Source of the DNA: Paguma larvata
Taxonomy: Eukaryota; Chordata; Mammalia; Carnivora; Viverridae
Assembly: GCA_030068075.1 (NCBI GenBank)
Contig: CM057841.1
Location: 40,527,030-40,591,029, forward strand
Reading direction: 5' to 3'
Length of the DNA: 64,000 nucleotides
Every line of letters starts with the position of its first letter. Position 1 is the stretch's first letter. The position numbers were made by a program, and so were the translations under genes. The notes below the pieces were generated by a model that was not told where the DNA came from, made no database searches, and saw only the letters and a list, made by a program, of their open reading frames with translations. Shown piece after piece: positions 32,646-42,939 of the stretch.

Positions 32646-33530
32646 CCTCCTTCCCTTTTCCAGGCAAACACAGGGAGATGTTTCCTTTCAGGAAATACTC
32701 AGAAGAGTCTTCCGGCCTGGGGTGGAAACAGGTGGCGCAAGAAGGCTACAGATGGACACAGCAAGACAACCCGGAAGGTCTAGGAGCCTTGGAAGGTCCA
32801 GCCGGACTGTGCCATGGAGTCTGAAAACAGTTGGAAAACCATTAACAGCTGGCAAGGTGAGGGTTCCTGTTATTTTCAACGCTGTACCAAATCACTGTGC
32901 CTTTGCCTGGACCTGAGGAAGACCACAGGCAGGGCGAGGGCTTCCTCAGTCACAGTCTCTTCATGAGTTAAAATGGTCCACCCCCTTAAAAATCCCAAAC
33001 TACATTTACCTGAAAAACAAATAGGAATATGCTTGAAATGGAGACGATTTATCAAGGGGCTAATTATCATTTAAGCTAGTCTGGAATAGTAATAAGCCCC
33101 TTTTAAATGAAAGCAAACCTTGTGATGAATATCTCAACATCACATGCTTAGCAAAGTTTCCCAGTAAGATATTACTTCGGGGCAACTTACCACAGCAACC
33201 CGTATGTAAAAATGAACAGAGAGAAAGTGCAAAGGTAGGAATGAGGCAGGCGCTTTTCAGAAGCCATAATTATCTCTAAAATCTCAACTGCCTCTTGAAT
33301 ATTTTAAATGGAAGAGGGATGGATCACTTAAACTTATGAAATAATTCAAAAAAAGAAGGCAGGCACTAATAAACAATTCATCCCTAATTGGGAGAGGCCT
33401 CAATCTAAAGCAAATGTTTGGTGCAGGATTTTGGCCTAATTATTATAAGGAAGAATTGCTACCTGCCACCATCAGTCTATAAAACGGAATCCCAGATCTG
33501 AGAGGACAGAAAGGACTAAGCGTTCTGTGT
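32646..33530. other. Unannotated unique sequence
   Basis: A GCTGGCAAGGTGAGGGTTCC donor-like site occurs at about 32,858 (plus). Short frames flank it on both strands without recognised domains. No repeat. Confidence 0.4.
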
Positions 33531-33534
33531 GGGC

Positions 33535-33715
33535 TTATCATGAATCGGACACTGCACTCAATTTTCAGTTTATCGTTACGACAATCCTAGGACATGAGTA
33601 TTATTATGGTTTCCATTGTTACAGATGAGGCATCTGAATCTTAGAAGTTGTGGTGCTTATTCTTAGTCACATACCCTGGAAGCATTGGCGGTGGAACTGC
33701 AAAGAATCAAAGTGC
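33535..33715 (-). repeat. MIR/L2-like fragment, minus
   Basis: GGACACTGCACTCAATTTTC, ACGACAATCCTAGGACATGA, TTGTTACAGATGAGGCATCT and TAGTCACATACCCTGGAAGC follow the reverse MIR order and stop at the terminus of the transposon at 33,720. Confidence 0.75.
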
Positions 33716-33719
33716 TGGG

Positions 33720-33953
33720 CAGGGCTGGAACTAGGGTGAGCCAGGTGAGGCGCTGTCCTTGGGCACAAAATTTAAGGGCTTGTCGAAAAATTCAGTAATC
33801 AACATGAATAGTATTGTAATGCGACATTTGAAAAATCGTACTGAACGGCAAAAATCCATGATGCACAGAATATCAAAATGTTCAACAAAGACAAGGATCT
33901 TACTCTGCACTCGCACACCTTGGCGCCACACTCCTCACCCTAATCCCTTGCCG
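33720..33953. mobile_element. Inverted-repeat DNA transposon, short full-length copy (copy B)
   Basis: The left end CAGGGCTGGAACTAGGGTGA, then CAAAATTTAAGGGC, AAAATTCAGTAATCAACATG and an inner AT-rich part are seen. The right end GGCGCCACACTCCTCACCC, TAATCCCTTGCC is the approximate inverted complement of the left end. It is non-coding and resembles the copy at 57,581. I infer a non-autonomous DNA transposon (MITE-like); the superfamily is not fixed. Confidence 0.65.
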
Positions 33954-33959
33954 TAGGAA

Positions 33960-36900
33960 TAGCCGGTCTAAGCCTAAGAGATGATGGAGGTAGTCTGAGT
34001 GTTGTGGATGTGATCATGGGAGACACTCTCCCGGAGATCCATGGTGGGGGTGGCCGCATGGTAACATATCTGATACGTCCCGCCCTGCCTTCATCATGCT
34101 GGTTCTTACTGAGAATAAACACCACTCGTAGTGTGGATGCTACTCAAAATTCTCACTGTTTCACTCGTGGACAGAGTCTAATTATGGCTGAGAAGAGATC
34201 TCTACGTGTCTTAAGCTAACACCAGAGAGGAGCCTCCACGTTCTGGATGCTATGTTAGGTAATCATCAGAGTGTGGAAGATGCTGTGCCCAGAGCTATTT
34301 TCTTCCAGAAATTTCTACAAATTCTTAATTTGTGAAATCATGAAAGTACAGACACCCATGCTACGTGGATTTCTGGCAAAGTAGGGAATTTGTGGAGGAA
34401 GTGAATGTAGGGTTTTCTTCACCTGCAACAACCAGAAAAATTCGAGAACAATTCACAATATCCTTTGAGGTATTCTCAGTGCCAAAAAGCAATAGAATAA
34501 GAGCCTAGCCACTGTTTACTATGGCCTGTAAAGCTGTTTATGCCAGCTTTCCGGATTCAACGCCTCACATGGGTTAAAGGAGTAGAGAAAGGCAGGGGGG
34601 AGGCACCCCAGTACTTGGCCCGCCATGAGAAACGGCACCATTCGTCTCTCTCACACTTTTTTTTTCTCTTCCTTTTCCTCTTTTCCTCTCTTCTCTTTCA
34701 CCCTCCTATCTCACTTAATATCCTGGTGTACCAGATTCTGTGCCCAAGCAGAAACTGTCACCAGACAGACTATGGAACAATGATTTATCTCAATAAGAAT
34801 CCTGGTACCCCGCAACAAGTCTGATGACTAATTAAACCAAATAACAATGAAATTTTGCCTCCAGTTCTAACAAACATGCATTATTCACAAGCACTTACAA
34901 TTTAAAAGTGCTTTCTTTTTTTTCGGTTAAATAAACTGTCCGGTGGTGAGTGAGCATTGGTTTACAAAACACTTTGTCTTACTTTCCACTGAGTTACTTA
35001 ATACTCCTTCCCATAATCCATTTGCATTGATTGCTTCTTCATCAACTGCCTGTGCATTCCAACACACTCAGAGATGAACAGAACTGCACTGCTGACTCAC
35101 CAGGGAGGCAATTGTATTCAGTTTAAAAAAAATAAAATTAAGAATCCACTCAGGAAAGCACTTATTTTTTAATAGAGCTTTCCTCTTAATTATAATATAG
35201 CGTTAGTATTTTTTTTACATTATTCTCCTGAACTTTCATAATGACGCTATCAAACAGTAACAAATATAAATTTGTGCAACGTAAAAATATGCAATTTAGT
35301 CATAAGCACTAATTTCCATATCACTGAGCAGGAAAAAAAAAGTCAAGGACCAATCTTGAATTAAATTTTACTCTTCACTAAATTTACGTTTCTTACAGCA
35401 ATATCAAGAATGGTTTAAAGGTAACAGTAAAACATTAACAGTTACATTAAAACTCCATGCCCCAAAGTGTTTACCAAAGATCAAACTGCTATTCGTTTCT
35501 GCAAATTAGAAATGTCGGGCAGACATCTTCAAAACCTCTTGAAAGACTAGCAATGATATTACAGTAATCACACTAATATTTCTCTTCTTTATTCATTCGC
35601 TTCCCCTCGGAGTCTCGAATGATGCTTTTTCTGGCAGGAGGAAAAAAAAAAAGCCAGAAAACCCTCCCAGATCACTGCCTCAGTGAGAGCTGACCTTGTG
35701 TATCAGGCAGCCCAGCCCCCAACCACCTTCTGCTCAGACAATCTCAAGTTACTGAGATTTTTCCAACTTTCTAGTAAACTCCAAGATGGAAGAAGAGGCT
35801 GAAGGTAACGAATCCACCGACTAGAAAGATGTTAATCCTGACAAACTGCTCAGGCGGTAGCCTGAACCACTGCTAGATTGAATTCGGTCTCTCCTGAGAG
35901 GGCCAGACAGGGCTGGTGGTAACAAAACCGCTTTTCATGGTGCCCTCAAAAGCAGATGGGCCCCATGCAGAAAGTTGGAGAAGGGCGCCATTGCCCTCTA
36001 GTGGCCAGAAGTGCAATCTTCCACGAAGGAGCCCATTTCCAGAGATGCACAAGGCTCTCAATGTCAGGGTAAAATTATAGCAGAAAGATGTCTAATTATC
36101 CTCCTCGAGTGTTTTCTCTAGTCCTTCCTCCCCGTAGAAGAGGCTTTGGATGGCTATCACAGTAATCCTGATGGAATCCTCATGGATTCTTAGTACAACT
36201 GGTGTGCCAGAATTTGTCCAACTTTCTCCAGCTTTTTTTTTTTTTTTTTCCCTTTTTAACATACCTGTTGATGTCTGTCCCCTAGGCCGTATAGACCAAA
36301 GATCTTTACATATTTTAGGGGTAATAACATTGTATTGGAAAAGTTGAAAACTCACATGTTTGGCAGATATAGAATGTGGGCTCTTGAGAAACTAGATAAC
36401 TTTTTCTGAAACAGTGACCAATTTCCTAAGAGGGAAAAAAACATCCCAACTGCATTTCAGTCCCTTAAATCATTGGCTGATGAGTTTACACAGTGTCAGA
36501 TTTTCTAGGAAAAAGACTTAGGAATTCATAGTCATTCTGCAAACTTCATAGTTTAAAGATAAAATGTTTGCTACCTAGTTTCAACCCTCAGAGACCAGTG
36601 TCTTATCATTATTAAAGATTTGGTATGCCTAAACTAATCAAAGGGAAAAATATTGAAAATAAACAAAATGGTTATGCTTCTCGAACATTTGCCTACATAA
36701 ATGTATTGAAAATGAAGGAAAACTAAAAGCAGATCTGCAGATCTCCTTTAGATGGTTCTGAAAATAGATCTGAATATCCCAGATCAAAGTTTATGTGAAC
36801 TGTCAACTTCATAAGTCACAGACATTCACAGGCGAGGCTCCGAGACACCCTGAGCTCATGGGAGTGTAGGTCTGGCATTGTAAATCAAGCTTCGAGGTCA

Positions 36901-38600
36901 AAGTCATGGCGTTTCCCATACGAGGGTCCCCAAACCAGAATCTTTACAAGGCAGCCATGTAATTCTATTCAAAGTGGAAGAAAAACCATGAATTATGAAG
37001 ACAAGTGCATTAAAGGAGCATGAAATTGATCTGTATTCCCCCAAATCATGGCATGGCTCTCCAACCTTGCCCCCATCTCTCTCACAAATAAACAAACATA
37101 CACATCCACAGCCACCCCTGCAAAGAGTCCTGGGACATAAAAAAAAAAAAAAAATAGAGCCGTGACTTTATTTTTTTTTAATTCTCAAATTAACAAAAGA
37201 TTGCATCTTAATTGAAAAACAGAATTTAGGTTTCTGGTAATTTTACTGTCTGGTGTTCTGATAAGAATGCCGAACACGATGGAAATTCTGAAGTACTATC
37301 AAGATGGTCCACTGCTTCAATTAGAACTCTTTTAAAAGCCTATTTTTTTCTAGTAAGCAGTAAGCGGAGTTTGAGTAAATCTACTTGTTTCGGCCTCAAC
37401 AGATGATCTATCTCAGTCCTCTTCATTCTCCCTCCCCAACCCCCATCCCAGAGGTGTTGGGGGAGGGATGATTTCTTTTTTTCAAACAATGTAATAAAAT
37501 GGGCGGCTTATGCAGAGTCTGAAATAACAACAGAAATGATAGCAATAATTGTTATTAGCAATGACGCCTGCCTGCAACACATTTTTAATCCATTAATTTG
37601 CGATGTTTCAAAAGGAGATAAAAAGATAATTCTCACTCACAGCAAAGTTTCCTGGCCTCTCGCATGCCCTTCCCTGGTCTATGCTTGAAAACTACTCCCA
37701 TTTCTTTGTACTAGGCAGGATTTCAGTTGTGCAGGGAGGTTTGAATTCCAGGGCCCACTGGCCAACTCTAAAACTTGGAATCAGAGCCCAGGATTAACGA
37801 ACTTTAGTGACCAGGAGCTTCAGGGTCCCTCTGGTATTGGTCACAACTCTGTCCCTTTGTTTTGCAACTTTTATTCCTTTGTTCTGCTGGAAGAAGACCA
37901 GGCCCCCTGCAGCTAGGGTTGGGCAGGGACTACTTCTGTGTTCTGGTGTCTGCATCTCGGATATGTAGGAAAAATAATTCCGGGATTAATGAAATGAAGG
38001 TCAGCCCCTTCCTTCTCTCCTCCCCCGTGGTATTTGGAATCTAGCGCTCAGAGCCCAGCCTGCCAAATTGATGCGATGCTGGCTGATCCTCGCTCCTGAG
38101 AACACTTCTATATCCCCATCCTCAGGAAAGCCAGACACCCCGCAAAACCATCTATGTCTGCTGCAAGCCCAAGTGATAAAGAAATTGATCCCTCCTCTTG
38201 CCGGATTAATTATCGTGTCTTCCCTGTGATGAAACCGAAAACTTGCTCCCTGCCTCATATTAACCTGATAGGAATGATCGGAAGAGTAAAACAAGGAAAG
38301 ATTTCAGAATCACCCGAACAAGATTTCTTTCGGGGGAAACAGGAGGGAAGACTTTAGGCAGATCTCTACGCCCCAAGGCAGGGTTTCAGGAACAACCCTC
38401 CACCCCCATCGCTTAGGGGCGACTCGTCGTCATGCAGGGATGGCATTATTAAATAATTAAAAGGTGCAATTTCTTAATAGCAGTGCGATGGCCCGTGAAA
38501 TTCCTGCTGCATTATCAGCAAAAGCAACAGGGCTTTTTCTAGCATCTAGAAAACCTTTCACCCTGGAGAGGGAGGCGTGTGGAGCACCCCCCCCCAACAC
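33960..38600. promoter_or_regulatory. Transposon-free block left of the CpG island (candidate regulatory DNA)
   Basis: About 4.6 kb without a recognisable SINE, LINE, LTR or DNA transposon; only a T18 run (36,233), an A17 run (37,140) and short simple tracts interrupt it. The right part has homeodomain-type words (TTAAATAATTAAAAGG at 38,449). It abuts a CpG island. Such depletion is typical around developmentally regulated promoters, but conservation cannot be assessed here. No exon is recognised. Confidence 0.4.
35991..36004 (-). promoter_or_regulatory. CTCF core-motif match
   Basis: On the minus strand the sequence reads CCACTAGAGGGCAA, an exact fit to the CTCF core CCASYAGRKGGCR. It lies about 2.6 kb left of the CpG island in the transposon-free block, and is not inside a SINE, unlike many carnivoran CTCF-like motifs. 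Binding is inferred from sequence only. Confidence 0.5.
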
Positions 38601-38744
38601 ACACAGAGACACCCTCACGCCCCAGAGAAAGCAGGGCCTTGGCAAGAAAGGGATGAAGAGGCGCGACCGGGGGCTTCCCGGACCCCACTTTCTCTGGGGA
38701 CTCCTTGCTTCACAGCGCGAGGCGGGCCCTCCTGACGGCTCTGC

Positions 38745-38772
38745 GGGGCTTGAGGTGGGGGTGGGGGGAGGG
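38745..38772 (+). promoter_or_regulatory. G-quadruplex-prone run
   Basis: Four G-runs (38,745-38,748; 38,757-38,761; 38,763-38,768; 38,770-38,772) are separated by loops of 8, 1 and 1 bases. This fits the general G3+N1-n intramolecular quadruplex rule except for the longer first loop; the 5- and 6-base runs can also split to give shorter loops. Confidence 0.6.
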
Positions 38773-39549
38773 TCCTCTGCTCACCGCCCTTCCCGTGCCG
38801 CCTGCTCGCGTTCCGGGGCAAAGCTAAGGGAGGAGGGCCGCGCGTGCGGGGAGCTGGAGAGGCTTGGCGCGCTCGGGGAGGAGGCGCAGGCTTCGGGCAA
38901 GGCTTGGTTCGCAAAGTTAACGTTGACCCCGGCAGGCTTCGCCAGCCCCAGGCAGAGCCGAGCCCGCTTCTGGGCCGCTCGCGGACCTCTCCTCTGGGCC
39001 GGCGGGAGCTAACGCGCGGCCCCCGGAGCCCCTGAGCAGACTCCGGCCGGAGGGCTGGAGCGCGCCCCGCCACCGGCCGCGCTCAGCCGCAGTCAGCGGA
39101 CCCAGAGCCCGGCAATTAAAGTGCGGGGCCACCGCCGCCGGCGCAAGCCGGGTTCCTTCCGTTTTGTGGGGCTTCCCCGGCGGTCGCGCAAGGAGGGTTG
39201 AGCCCCGGGAGCGCTCGGCGGGGACCGGGAGGAAGGCACAGGAACCCTGCAGAGCGTGGTCACGTCGCCGCTTTTCCGAAAGAGGTGCAGCGCGGGCGGG
39301 CACCGCGCCGGGGGCGACTTTCCCCAGAGACCAGACCGCGGGCAGTCGGCGCGTCCGGAGCGCGGCTCCGCAGCCTCTGCCCCAGCCCGGCGCAAAGCCC
39401 CTCTCCCGCGGCCTGGGCGCAGACCCCAGAGGAGGCCGGAGCGGGGGAGAGGCTGGGAGCGCACATCTGGCGCCTCTGCCCCCCGCGCCGCCCGCGCCCA
39501 CAGCTGGCTCCCTTCTCCCTTTTTGATTTTTAAACAAATCTTCTCTTAC

Positions 39550-39590
39550 CTCCGCCCTCCCCCCTCCCGCGTTCCTGCGCTGCATTAGTG
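39550..39590 (-). other. Candidate minus-strand exon end with consensus splice donor
   Basis: On the minus strand GGCGGAG is followed by GTAAGAG, a near-perfect U1 donor, with the intron beginning at 39,549. An ATG at 39,585-39,583 would give 12 codons up to the donor (Met-Gln-Arg-Arg..). The exon start is unknown and the peptide is not recognised, so coding status is open. It could be an alternative second donor to the one at 39,716. Confidence 0.4.
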
Positions 39591-39715
39591 AAACCTTCCC
39601 GAGTCAGACCTCTTTCCGCCCACCCCCAGACGCTCATCCAGAGACCCCCCCTGCCTCCCCCCCATCCCCAGAATCCCCATCCAGGCGAGACGAAGGGACT
39701 GGCGGCGAGCCTCAC

Positions 39716-39990
39716 CTGGGGCCCTGGAGGGTGGGCGCGAGCTCGGGGCCGTCGGTCCCTGGCGCAAGACGAGCGCAGCGGTGTCAACCCCGGCCCCAGT
39801 CCGGGTCCCATTCACAAGTCGGCGGCGGCTGCGAGCGGCCCCCGCGGCATCTGCTCGCGACGCTCCCCTCGGCTGGCGGCGGCCGCGGAATGAGCCGCCG
39901 AGCGCGCTAGTGGCAGGAATGAGAAACCGGGGGGAGGTGGCGGGCGGGGTGGGGGGGGGCCGGAGGAGGAGGGAGGCCGCTGCTGGGAGG
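39716..39990 (-). other. Candidate minus-strand first exon with consensus donor
   Basis: On the minus strand GGGCCCCAG is followed by GTGAGGC, a good donor, with the intron starting at 39,715. Upstream there is a 12-codon frame (ATG at 39,850, stop at 39,812) whose TGA is immediately followed by an ATG at 39,811 that stays open for 32 codons, exactly to the donor. The left boundary (TSS) is a guess. It looks like a 5' UTR-rich first exon. No family is recognised from the short peptide. Confidence 0.45.
39929..39959 (+). promoter_or_regulatory. G-rich run, quadruplex-prone
   Basis: Runs of G (39,929-39,934; about 39,942-39,944; 39,946-39,949; 39,951-39,959) are separated by very short spacers. 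It lies at the presumed start of the minus-strand exon and would be on its template strand. Confidence 0.55.
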
Positions 39991-40210
39991 GAAGGAAAGG
40001 GCGGGGGGCGGAGAGGAGCCGAGGCCGCGAGACGCCGAGAGCCGGGCCTGGCGGAGGCTGCGGGGGCCGACCCCGTCCGCGCCCCTCCCCCCAGGGGCCC
40101 CACAGATGCTGACCCCTGGATTCGTGGCCGCCCCGGGTCGCTGCACTCCGGCTCCCTTGGGGCTCAGACAGAGTCTGGAGCGACTGAAGTTGGGCTCCGG
40201 GGACGCACAG

Positions 40211-40215
40211 CCAAT
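40211..40215 (+). promoter_or_regulatory. CCAAT box
   Basis: CAGCCAATCAGGG in the middle of the CpG island fits the NF-Y site pattern (CCAATCA/G). It is 220 bases or more right of the candidate minus-strand exon and 1.5 kb left of the plus-strand donor, so for minus-strand transcription it would lie upstream, in reverse orientation. NF-Y sites work in either orientation. Confidence 0.5.
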
Positions 40216-40924
40216 CAGGGAGGGCGGCGGAGGGAAACCGGGGAGGGGTTGGGAGCCCCCTTTTCCTCCTTCGCCCAAATCCGCTCCAGCTGGCCAGCCT
40301 GGGCCCTTGCCCGGGAGGCCTGGATGGTGGGTTGGAGGAAAGCATCGCCCAAGCGGGGGAGGCAATCGGGAATTGTCTTTCCTCACTCTACCACCCCACC
40401 TTCCGAAAATCCCTCCACGTCGGCGGCTTCTGCCCTGCGCCTCCCCCACATCTCTCAAACTCTGCTTGGGGCGCGCGCGGGTAGGGAAACCTGGGGAGGG
40501 AGACTTCGGACTTGGGAAGAGCCACGTCTCTCGGTTCTCTCCCAGTACCCCCGCCCCCGCCTGCTTCACTTGCAGAGGGGGGCGCGGGGATCGCCGAGCT
40601 AGTGTCGGCCTCGCGTCCGCCCCCGCCCCCCTAGAGGGTGCCTGGGCCCCCGCCTCAGGCAGGTACCAGCGGCCCCCGCAGTCAGCATCACTTGTTGCCT
40701 CGGGCCCCCTCGCCGCACACCCACCAAGGCTCTGCGGGGAGTGCGGCTCCGCGGGAGAGAGGGCCTAAGGTGCGGGGCCCGCATCCTCCCTCTGTCCGCC
40801 CTTTTATCCCTCGGGGAGAGGGGGACACGCTAGAGGGAGGGAGCCCACGGCCGCTTCCTGTCCTCGCAGAATCGCGGGAAGAGAATGTAGCCGGGGTCGG
40901 GACCTCGGAATCGCGGCAGGGACT

Positions 40925-40932
40925 GGGCGGGG
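40925..40932 (+). promoter_or_regulatory. GC box (Sp/KLF site)
   Basis: GGGCGGGGCG, one of several exact GC boxes in the island. Confidence 0.55.
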
Positions 40933-41374
40933 CGCTCATGGTACCCCGAACGGGGTTTGCACCGCCACACTCCGAGGGTCCGGGGGTCGAGGGAAACAAT
41001 TGTGACCTGGTGGGGACCCCTGACTGGAACAAGTTTCCAGGGTGGTGGGTGGCGGAAAAAGAAGAGGCAGAGAGACGGCGAAGAAGTAAAGGGATAACGG
41101 GGAAAGGAATTTCCAGGAGGGACGGGGACTAGGATGGGAGAGAAGGGGAGCGGTGAGGGCCCGAGGAAGAGACGGGTAAGGACCGAGGAGTTAACGGAAA
41201 ACGAGGGCGAGTAAGGAAGAGAAAGCCTCGGACGGTGCGCGAAAGCAGAAGGAAGCGGCCCTCAGGCTGCTGGCCCCCCGCCGCCACCCGGATCCCCTAC
41301 TTCCCCGCTCCCCGGTGGCAGGCGCGCAAGGCTCGGCGGGTTTGCGCGGCGCCCGGCGGCGTGCGCGGGGGCGG

Positions 41375-41388
41375 CGGGCGGGGCGGGC
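41375..41388 (+). promoter_or_regulatory. Double GC box upstream of plus-strand donor
   Basis: CGGGCGGGGCGGGC holds two overlapping Sp/KLF sites about 120-340 bases left of the plus-strand candidate exon. Confidence 0.55.
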
Positions 41389-41469
41389 TCTCCGGGCACG
41401 CCGCCCCTCCCCCTCGGCGCGCCCGCCGCCGTCGCGGCCTCCGGGATCCCCCACCTCCGCACCGGCTCC

Positions 41470-41720
41470 CAGAGCGGACCCCGCGCCCTCCATGTGGCCG
41501 CAGCCTTTAAACTGCACGCTCCTCTGCTGGGGGAGGAGGCGCTCGGTTTGCGCTGCCGGGTTTCCTCCAGCCTCTGCTCTCCCCCTCCCCGCCCCCCGTC
41601 CCAAAGGCCTCAAGGTGACAGGCCTCTGGGCACTGGATACGGCACTCCCCAGCCTCACTCACGCCAGGCGCGAGCGACTGGCGAGGCCACCGAGGCTCAG
41701 CGCTTCTCCGCAGCGCGCGG
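41470..41720 (+). other. Candidate plus-strand first exon with consensus donor
   Basis: CAGCGCGCGG is followed by GTGAGTCGC, a strong donor, with the intron starting at 41,721. The exon start is not fixed. A TTTAAA at 41,504-41,509 is TATA-like, which would put a start near 41,535. An ATG at 41,492 opens a frame of 76 codons plus one base to the donor (Met-Trp-Pro-Gln-Pro..). It shows no domain. A 5' UTR exon is as likely as a coding one. Confidence 0.4.
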
Positions 41721-41750
41721 GTGAGTCGCACGCTGTACCTGCCTCTGCCG

Positions 41751-42465
41751 CCACCTCCTCAGGTTGGGCCCGGACCTGAGCTCCTCCACACTCTTGCTTC
41801 CTCTCAACCCCTTTGGTCCTGTCTTTTCCTCTGCCACTCCCGGCTCCTGTAAGCCCTAAAATTTCAGCACGCCCTAGGCCTCCGCCGACAGTCCCCTCAC
41901 TCCGGTGGGGCGCAGCGATGGCAATGGGGTGCTCGCAGCGCGCCACTTCCGCGCGTGATTCACGTACACAGGAGAGAAGTTACCTGGATGTCGCGCTTGT
42001 TCGGCTGCTAACTATGGTCAGGTTTTCTCATCCTTTCCACGTGGGCATAAAGGGACCGTGAATTCGAGGCCAGTCTAATTACACGTACACAAGATGTCCA
42101 GAATCTGTGATGGTGAGGGCATCTCTCGATCCGTGAGAAAAATTTCAATTAATTCCATTTTGGAGGCGAGTCCAAGGACGGAGCCCGGACACTTGTGATC
42201 TGATATTAGTTGGAATTTGCCCTCTGGTTTCTGTTCAGAATTCATCAAATGAGAGTAGTTGGGTTTTTGTTTGTTTGTTTTGTTTTTGCTGTTGTTTTTG
42301 TTTGTTCGTTTTGTTTTGTTGTGGTTTTGGGGGAGGACGTGTTTTTAGACTGCCCCATTCATGAAAGGTAGTATCAGCTGGTTTTAAAAGTCAAGAATTG
42401 TTTGGTAGGTCTTCGCCGACAGAGCATACCTGAATCAACAGAACCTAGTGTACAGCAGCAGTCAA
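41751..42465. other. Island shore and AT-rich flank
   Basis: GC content falls across 41,750-42,060. A (TTTG)n/(TTTTG)n simple tract lies at 42,268-42,325. No repeat body and no exon were recognised. Confidence 0.45.
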
Positions 42466-42474
42466 TATCCGTCT

Positions 42475-42935
42475 GCACAACCCAGCACTTCTGTGCCTCT
42501 GATTCTACTCAAGAGAGCTGAAAACCTATCCACACAGAGATATGAGTCTGAAAATTCACAACAGTATTATCCCTAGTAGCTGGGTAGATTAAATGTGGTA
42601 TATCCACGAAATGGAATAGTATTCAGCATTAAAAAGAAAAGAAATACTGGCGCATGTTACATTATGAATGAACCTTGAAAACATGCTAAAAGCCAGATAC
42701 AAAACTGCATATTGTATCATTCCATTTATATAATGCAAATGTATAGAGGCAGAAAGCAGATCAGTGACTGTCCTGGCTAAGGGTAGGAATAGGAATTGAC
42801 TACAGATGGGCATGAGGGAAGTTTGTTTGGTGTCGAAATGTTCTAGAATCAGATGATGGTGGTGGTTCCACAAATCTACACATTTTAACTAAAATTCATT
42901 GAATCGTAACTTTAAAAAAGACCAAACCTGCCAGC
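42475..42935 (+). mobile_element. L1M-type LINE 3' fragment, plus
   Basis: AAATGTGGTATATCCACGAA, ATGGAATAGTATTCAGCATT, GAATGAACCTTGAAAACATG, CATATTGTATCATTCCATTT, GTTCTAGAATCAGATGATGG and GTGGTTCCACAAATCTACAC are the L1M (L1MB/MC/MD) 3' end in order. Open frames in it are decayed remnants. A C-rich then A-rich tract follows at 42,941. Confidence 0.88.
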
Positions 42936-42939
42936 ACTG

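Larger units (their letters stand above)
38620..41750. promoter_or_regulatory. Large CpG island
   Basis: CpG dinucleotides and G+C are dense over about 3.1 kb, against an AT-rich, CpG-poor background on both sides. The island holds many GC boxes, a CCAAT box, splice-donor motifs on both strands and G-rich runs. Long open frames appear in all six frames because stop codons are rare in GC-rich DNA; none has a recognisable protein domain. It most likely marks the promoter and first exon(s) of a gene whose other exons lie outside the window or cannot be recognised. Confidence 0.93.

Noticed and set aside
33960..38600. Homeobox or other coding exon beside the CpG island
   Set aside because: The region was scanned for coding-like frames and splice context and nothing convincing was found; TAAT-type words are frequent in AT-rich DNA.
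38464..41779. Many long open frames (100-270 codons) on both strands
   Set aside because: They coincide with the CpG island, where stop codons are rare. They overlap in several frames at once, are rich in Ala/Arg/Gly/Pro, many lack an ATG, and none contains a recognisable domain.
41850..41895. RE1/REST silencer: TTTCAGCACGCCCTAGGCC
   Set aside because: Only the left half-site fits; the right half lacks the required GGACAG spacing.
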